NCBI RefSeq assembly: GCF_003121925.1 | Contig: NZ_QEWR01000005.1 | Span: 1 to 57,198, forward strand | Length of the DNA stretch: 57,198 nucleotides | Direction: 5' to 3' | Source: Ignatzschineria indica | GTDB taxonomy: Bacteria > Pseudomonadota > Gammaproteobacteria > Cardiobacteriales > Wohlfahrtiimonadaceae | In this document: one piece after another, positions 54,529-57,198 of the stretch | Position numbering within the stretch: the stretch's first letter is position 1 | Layout of the letters: each line of letters opens with the position of its first letter | Position numbers and translations under genes: made by a program | Notes under the pieces: generated by a model | Seen by the model: the letters and a program-made list of their open reading frames with translations, nothing else | What the model was told of the DNA's origin: nothing | Database searches by the model: none

Positions 54529-57198
54529 ATGAATAAAATTTATCGAGTTATTTGGAGTTATGCTAAAAATGCATATGTAGTAGTTTCTGAGTTAGCTTCA
54601 AAAAAAAGGCAATCAAAAAGCACCAATAGAACAGTAGTTATAAAACGATCTATGGTAGGAATTATTATTCTATTATTGGTCGCTAATCCAGGTTATCCAA
54701 AAATACAGACTGCGGCTGAGAATACTATCAAAGTCTCGGATAGTGGTAAAGAGAATGGCGTTACTGCTGATGAAGCAAAAGCAACTAATAATGGATCAAT
54801 AGCGATTGGCGGTGGAGCAGATGCTAATGGCATTAATGAGGAAACTTATCGAGCTACAATAGCTATTGGCTGGTATGCGAAAGCTTTACTTGGTGGTGTA
54901 TCTATGGGGGCAAGAGCTGATGCGGGAGATGAATCTGTTGCATTGGGATTTTGGACGAAGGCAGAGTTAGAAAAAAGTGTTGCCCTTGGTGCTAGGGCAG
55001 AGGCTAAAGCCGGGTCCTCGATAGTAGTAGGGCATAAAGCTATTGTAAATAACATAGGGGGTATTGCTATTGGTGAGTCGAGTATAGTTTCAGGGGATAA
55101 TTCTATTTCTATAGGGCGGTTAGCAGAATCAAGTGGTGAAAAAAGCCTATCTATAGGTGCTAATGCTAAAGCGAAAGATATAGGGGCTATCGCTATTGGT
55201 AGAAATGCAGAAGCCAGTTCTAATAGTTCTATATCTATAGGTAATGAAACTAAATCGGGAAGATTAGGTGTAAGTATTGGTTTTAATTCAGAATCAGCTG
55301 AAAATTCAGTTGCGTTAGGCCCAAATGCTAAAGCTACTAGTGTTAATAGTACTGCTATTGGTATAAGTTCAGTAGCAACATCAGCTGGAGCTACAGCGTT
55401 AGGGAAAAGTGCTAGCGCGCAGGGAGAAAATAGTGTAGCTATTGGACACTCGTCTATTGCTAATGAAGCAAATACAGTCTCTTTTGGTAAGAGTGATTCA
55501 GAAAGAAGGCTTGTTAATATTTTAAAAGGGAGAAATGATACAGATGCCGTTAACGTATCACAGCTGAAGGGTGTGACACAAGCCTTGGGTGGTGGTGCTG
55601 AAGTAAAAGAAGATGGCTCTATCAAAGCGCCTAGCTATGAAGTGGGTGGTCAAAAGGCTGATAACGTAGGTGAGGCATTAACCAATATCGACAATAACCT
55701 AAAAGGTGTTGTTGAGGGTGGTCTTAAATTTGCAGGAGATGATGCTGATGTTAAAGGTGGCGTCAAGTTAGGGGAAGTTGTTAACCTTAAAGGGGGCGCA
55801 GAAGGCAAGTTAACGGATAAGAATATCGGTGTTGTTGCTGATGTTGATGATGCGGGAGTGCTTAAATCTCTCGATGTTAAACTTGCTGAAAAGATCGATC
55901 TTGGTGAGACAGGTTCAGTGACGACTGGTCAGACTGTTGTGAATAACGATGGCGTGAAAGTCGGCGATAAGGTTGTGCTGAATGATCAAGGTTTAACTTT
56001 AGGTAATGGCGCTCCAAGTATTATGAAAAATGGTATCAATGCGGGTAACAAGAAAATTACCGGCGTTGCTAACGGTGCGGACGATAATGACGCTGTTAAC
56101 ATGGCGCAATTAAAAGAGCGAGATGAAAAGATCACCAATATCAATACTGGTAAAGCAGGTCTTGTGAAGCTTGAGGGCGATAAGATCGTCATTAATAACG
56201 AGCTTGCGAAAGATGCTCCTACTTTTGATTTCTCAAATGGTGGTGTCGCTCGTACTTTAGCAGGTGTTACCGCAGGTAAAGTGGATACGGATGCTGTAAA
56301 CGTGTCACAGCTGAAGGGTGTGACACAAGCCTTGGGTGGTGGTGCTGAAGTAAAAGAAGATGGCTCTATCAAAGCGCCTAGTTATGAAGTGGGTGGTCAA
56401 AAGGCTGATAACGTAGGTGAGGCATTAACCAATATCGACAATAACCTAAAAGGTGTTGTTGAGGGTGGTCTTAAATTTGCAGGAGATGATGCTGATGTTA
56501 AAGGTGGCGTCAAGTTAGGGGAAGTTGTTAACCTTAAAGGGGGTGCAGAAGGCAAGTTAACGGATAAGAATATCGGTGTTGTTGCTGATGTTGATGATAC
56601 GGGAGTGCTTAAATCTCTCGATGTTAAACTTGCTGAAAAGATCGATCTTGGTGAGACAGGTTCAGTGACGACTGGTCAGACTGTTGTGAATAACGATGGC
56701 GTGAAAGTCGGCGATAAGGTTGTGCTGAATGATCAAGGTTTAACTTTAGGTAATGGCGCTCCAAGTATTACGAAAAATGGTATCAATGCGGGTAACAAGA
56801 AAATTACCGGCGTTGCTAACGGTGCGGACGATAATGACGCTGTTAACATGGCGCAATTAAAAGAGCGAGATGAAAAGATCACCAATATCAATACTGGTAA
56901 AGCAGGTCTTGTGAAGCTTGAGGGCGATAAGATCGTCATTAATAACGAGCTTGCGAAAGATGCTCCTACTTTTGATTTTTCAAATGGTGAAGGAACACGT
57001 ACTTTAGCAGGTGTTACCGCAGGTAAGGTGGATACGGATGCTGTAAACGTGTCACAGCTGAAAGGAGTGACGGATGCCTTAGGTGGTGGCGCTGAAGTAA
57101 ATGCAGATGGCTCTATCAAAGCGCCTAGTTATGAAGTGGGTGGTCAAAAGGCTGATAACGTAGGTGAGGCATTAACCAATATCGACAATAACCTAAAA
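54529..57198 (+). CDS. Trimeric autotransporter adhesin, YadA-like (3' end outside window)
   Basis: At least 890 codons, open to the window edge. It starts with an extended signal peptide: ESPR motif MNKIYRVIWSYAKNAYVVVS, basic linker, then hydrophobic MVGIIILLLVANPGY. A YadA head of left-handed 14-residue repeats (SIAIG, SVALG, AIAIG motifs) spans about residues 85-325. Neck/HIM motifs RNDTDAVNVSQLKGV and ADDNDAVNMAQLKERD lead into a stalk. The stalk contains a 249-residue repeat present twice in full and a third time in part. The C-terminal trimeric beta-barrel must lie further right. It follows the SD-repeat adhesin and has its own weak AGAGG upstream. Confidence 0.93.
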   Translation, partial: MNKIYRVIWSYAKNAYVVVSELASKKRQSKSTNRTVVIKRSMVGIIILLLVANPGYPKIQTAAENTIKVSDSGKENGVTADEAKATNNGSIAIGGGADANGINEETYRATIAIGWYAKALLGGVSMGARADAGDESVALGFWTKAELEKSVALGARAEAKAGSSIVVGHKAIVNNIGGIAIGESSIVSGDNSISIGRLAESSGEKSLSIGANAKAKDIGAIAIGRNAEASSNSSISIGNETKSGRLGVSIGFNSESAENSVALGPNAKATSVNSTAIGISSVATSAGATALGKSASAQGENSVAIGHSSIANEANTVSFGKSDSERRLVNILKGRNDTDAVNVSQLKGVTQALGGGAEVKEDGSIKAPSYEVGGQKADNVGEALTNIDNNLKGVVEGGLKFAGDDADVKGGVKLGEVVNLKGGAEGKLTDKNIGVVADVDDAGVLKSLDVKLAEKIDLGETGSVTTGQTVVNNDGVKVGDKVVLNDQGLTLGNGAPSIMKNGINAGNKKITGVANGADDNDAVNMAQLKERDEKITNINTGKAGLVKLEGDKIVINNELAKDAPTFDFSNGGVARTLAGVTAGKVDTDAVNVSQLKGVTQALGGGAEVKEDGSIKAPSYEVGGQKADNVGEALTNIDNNLKGVVEGGLKFAGDDADVKGGVKLGEVVNLKGGAEGKLTDKNIGVVADVDDTGVLKSLDVKLAEKIDLGETGSVTTGQTVVNNDGVKVGDKVVLNDQGLTLGNGAPSITKNGINAGNKKITGVANGADDNDAVNMAQLKERDEKITNINTGKAGLVKLEGDKIVINNELAKDAPTFDFSNGEGTRTLAGVTAGKVDTDAVNVSQLKGVTDALGGGAEVNADGSIKAPSYEVGGQKADNVGEALTNIDNNLK
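55561..57198 (+). repeat. 747-bp near-identical tandem repeat in the autotransporter stalk
   Basis: Copy one 55561-56307, copy two 56308-57054, copy three from 57055 to the window edge. Copies one and two differ at roughly a dozen bases by eye. These include A to T (GCG/ACG near 55852 and 56599), M to T (ATG/ACG near 56022 and 56769) and a GVAR to EGTR change near the end. The length of 747 bp keeps the frame (249 residues). Confidence 0.93.

Noticed and set aside
54846-57119. Minus-strand open frames opposite the trimeric autotransporter
   Set aside because: They mirror the repeated plus-strand gene; the plus frame has ESPR, head and neck motifs, while the minus frames have none.

Overview
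The window reads as chromosome from a moderately AT-rich gammaproteobacterium. Supporting signs are a release-factor-2 gene with the classical +1 frameshift site, RhlB, SotB and RadA orthologues, an artPIQM operon, a TonB/ExbB/ExbD module with Fur-like boxes and a Salmonella-type tetrathionate reductase locus. An Ignatzschineria/Wohlfahrtiimonas-like member of the Cardiobacteriales is my best guess, but this is inference and was not checked against any database. No phage genes, transposases or CRISPR array were seen.

Layout. 0-2.8 kb: transaldolase and prephenate dehydrogenase. 3.8-10.3 kb: an MFS carrier, then an iron-uptake block (TonB-dependent receptor, tonB, exbB, exbD). 11.4-19.3 kb, all on the minus strand: TPM-domain protein, lemA, sotB, radA, an MFS carrier and prfB. 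20.2-26.6 kb: trxA, then rhlB, a YbaK-type deacylase, a small lipoprotein and a MidA-type methyltransferase on plus, and recQ on minus. 27.5-36.7 kb: ttrSR (minus) divergent from ttrBCA (plus), a complete sensor/regulator plus tetrathionate respiratory enzyme with an FNR-like site. 37.5-38.8 kb: an overlapping pair, an Mth938-domain protein and a P-loop ATPase. 39.4-42.5 kb: artPIQM arginine transporter. 42.66-42.75 kb: tRNA-Ser(GCU). 42.9-45.9 kb: an aaeXAB-like efflux operon. 46-57.2 kb: an AT-richer surface-protein region with an ATP-grasp protein, a 1.95-kilo-residue serine-aspartate repeat adhesin and a trimeric autotransporter that runs off the window.

The most unusual feature is a family of long palindromic repeat arrays (R1-R7) in seven intergenic spaces, about 5.6 kb or a tenth of the window. 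Each array alternates two related modules of roughly 150 bp built from several hairpins. Copies show paired base changes in the stems, which suggests that the folded form is conserved. In two convergent gene pairs the arrays fill the whole spacer from stop codon to stop codon. The core of their hairpins, TGCCGG...CCGGCA, also appears far more often than base composition predicts inside ordinary genes left of 46 kb, yet I saw it nowhere in the adhesin region.

Functionally the window combines iron acquisition, anaerobic respiration on tetrathionate, arginine uptake, aromatic-acid-type efflux and surface adhesion, a profile that fits a host- or carrion-associated lifestyle (inference).
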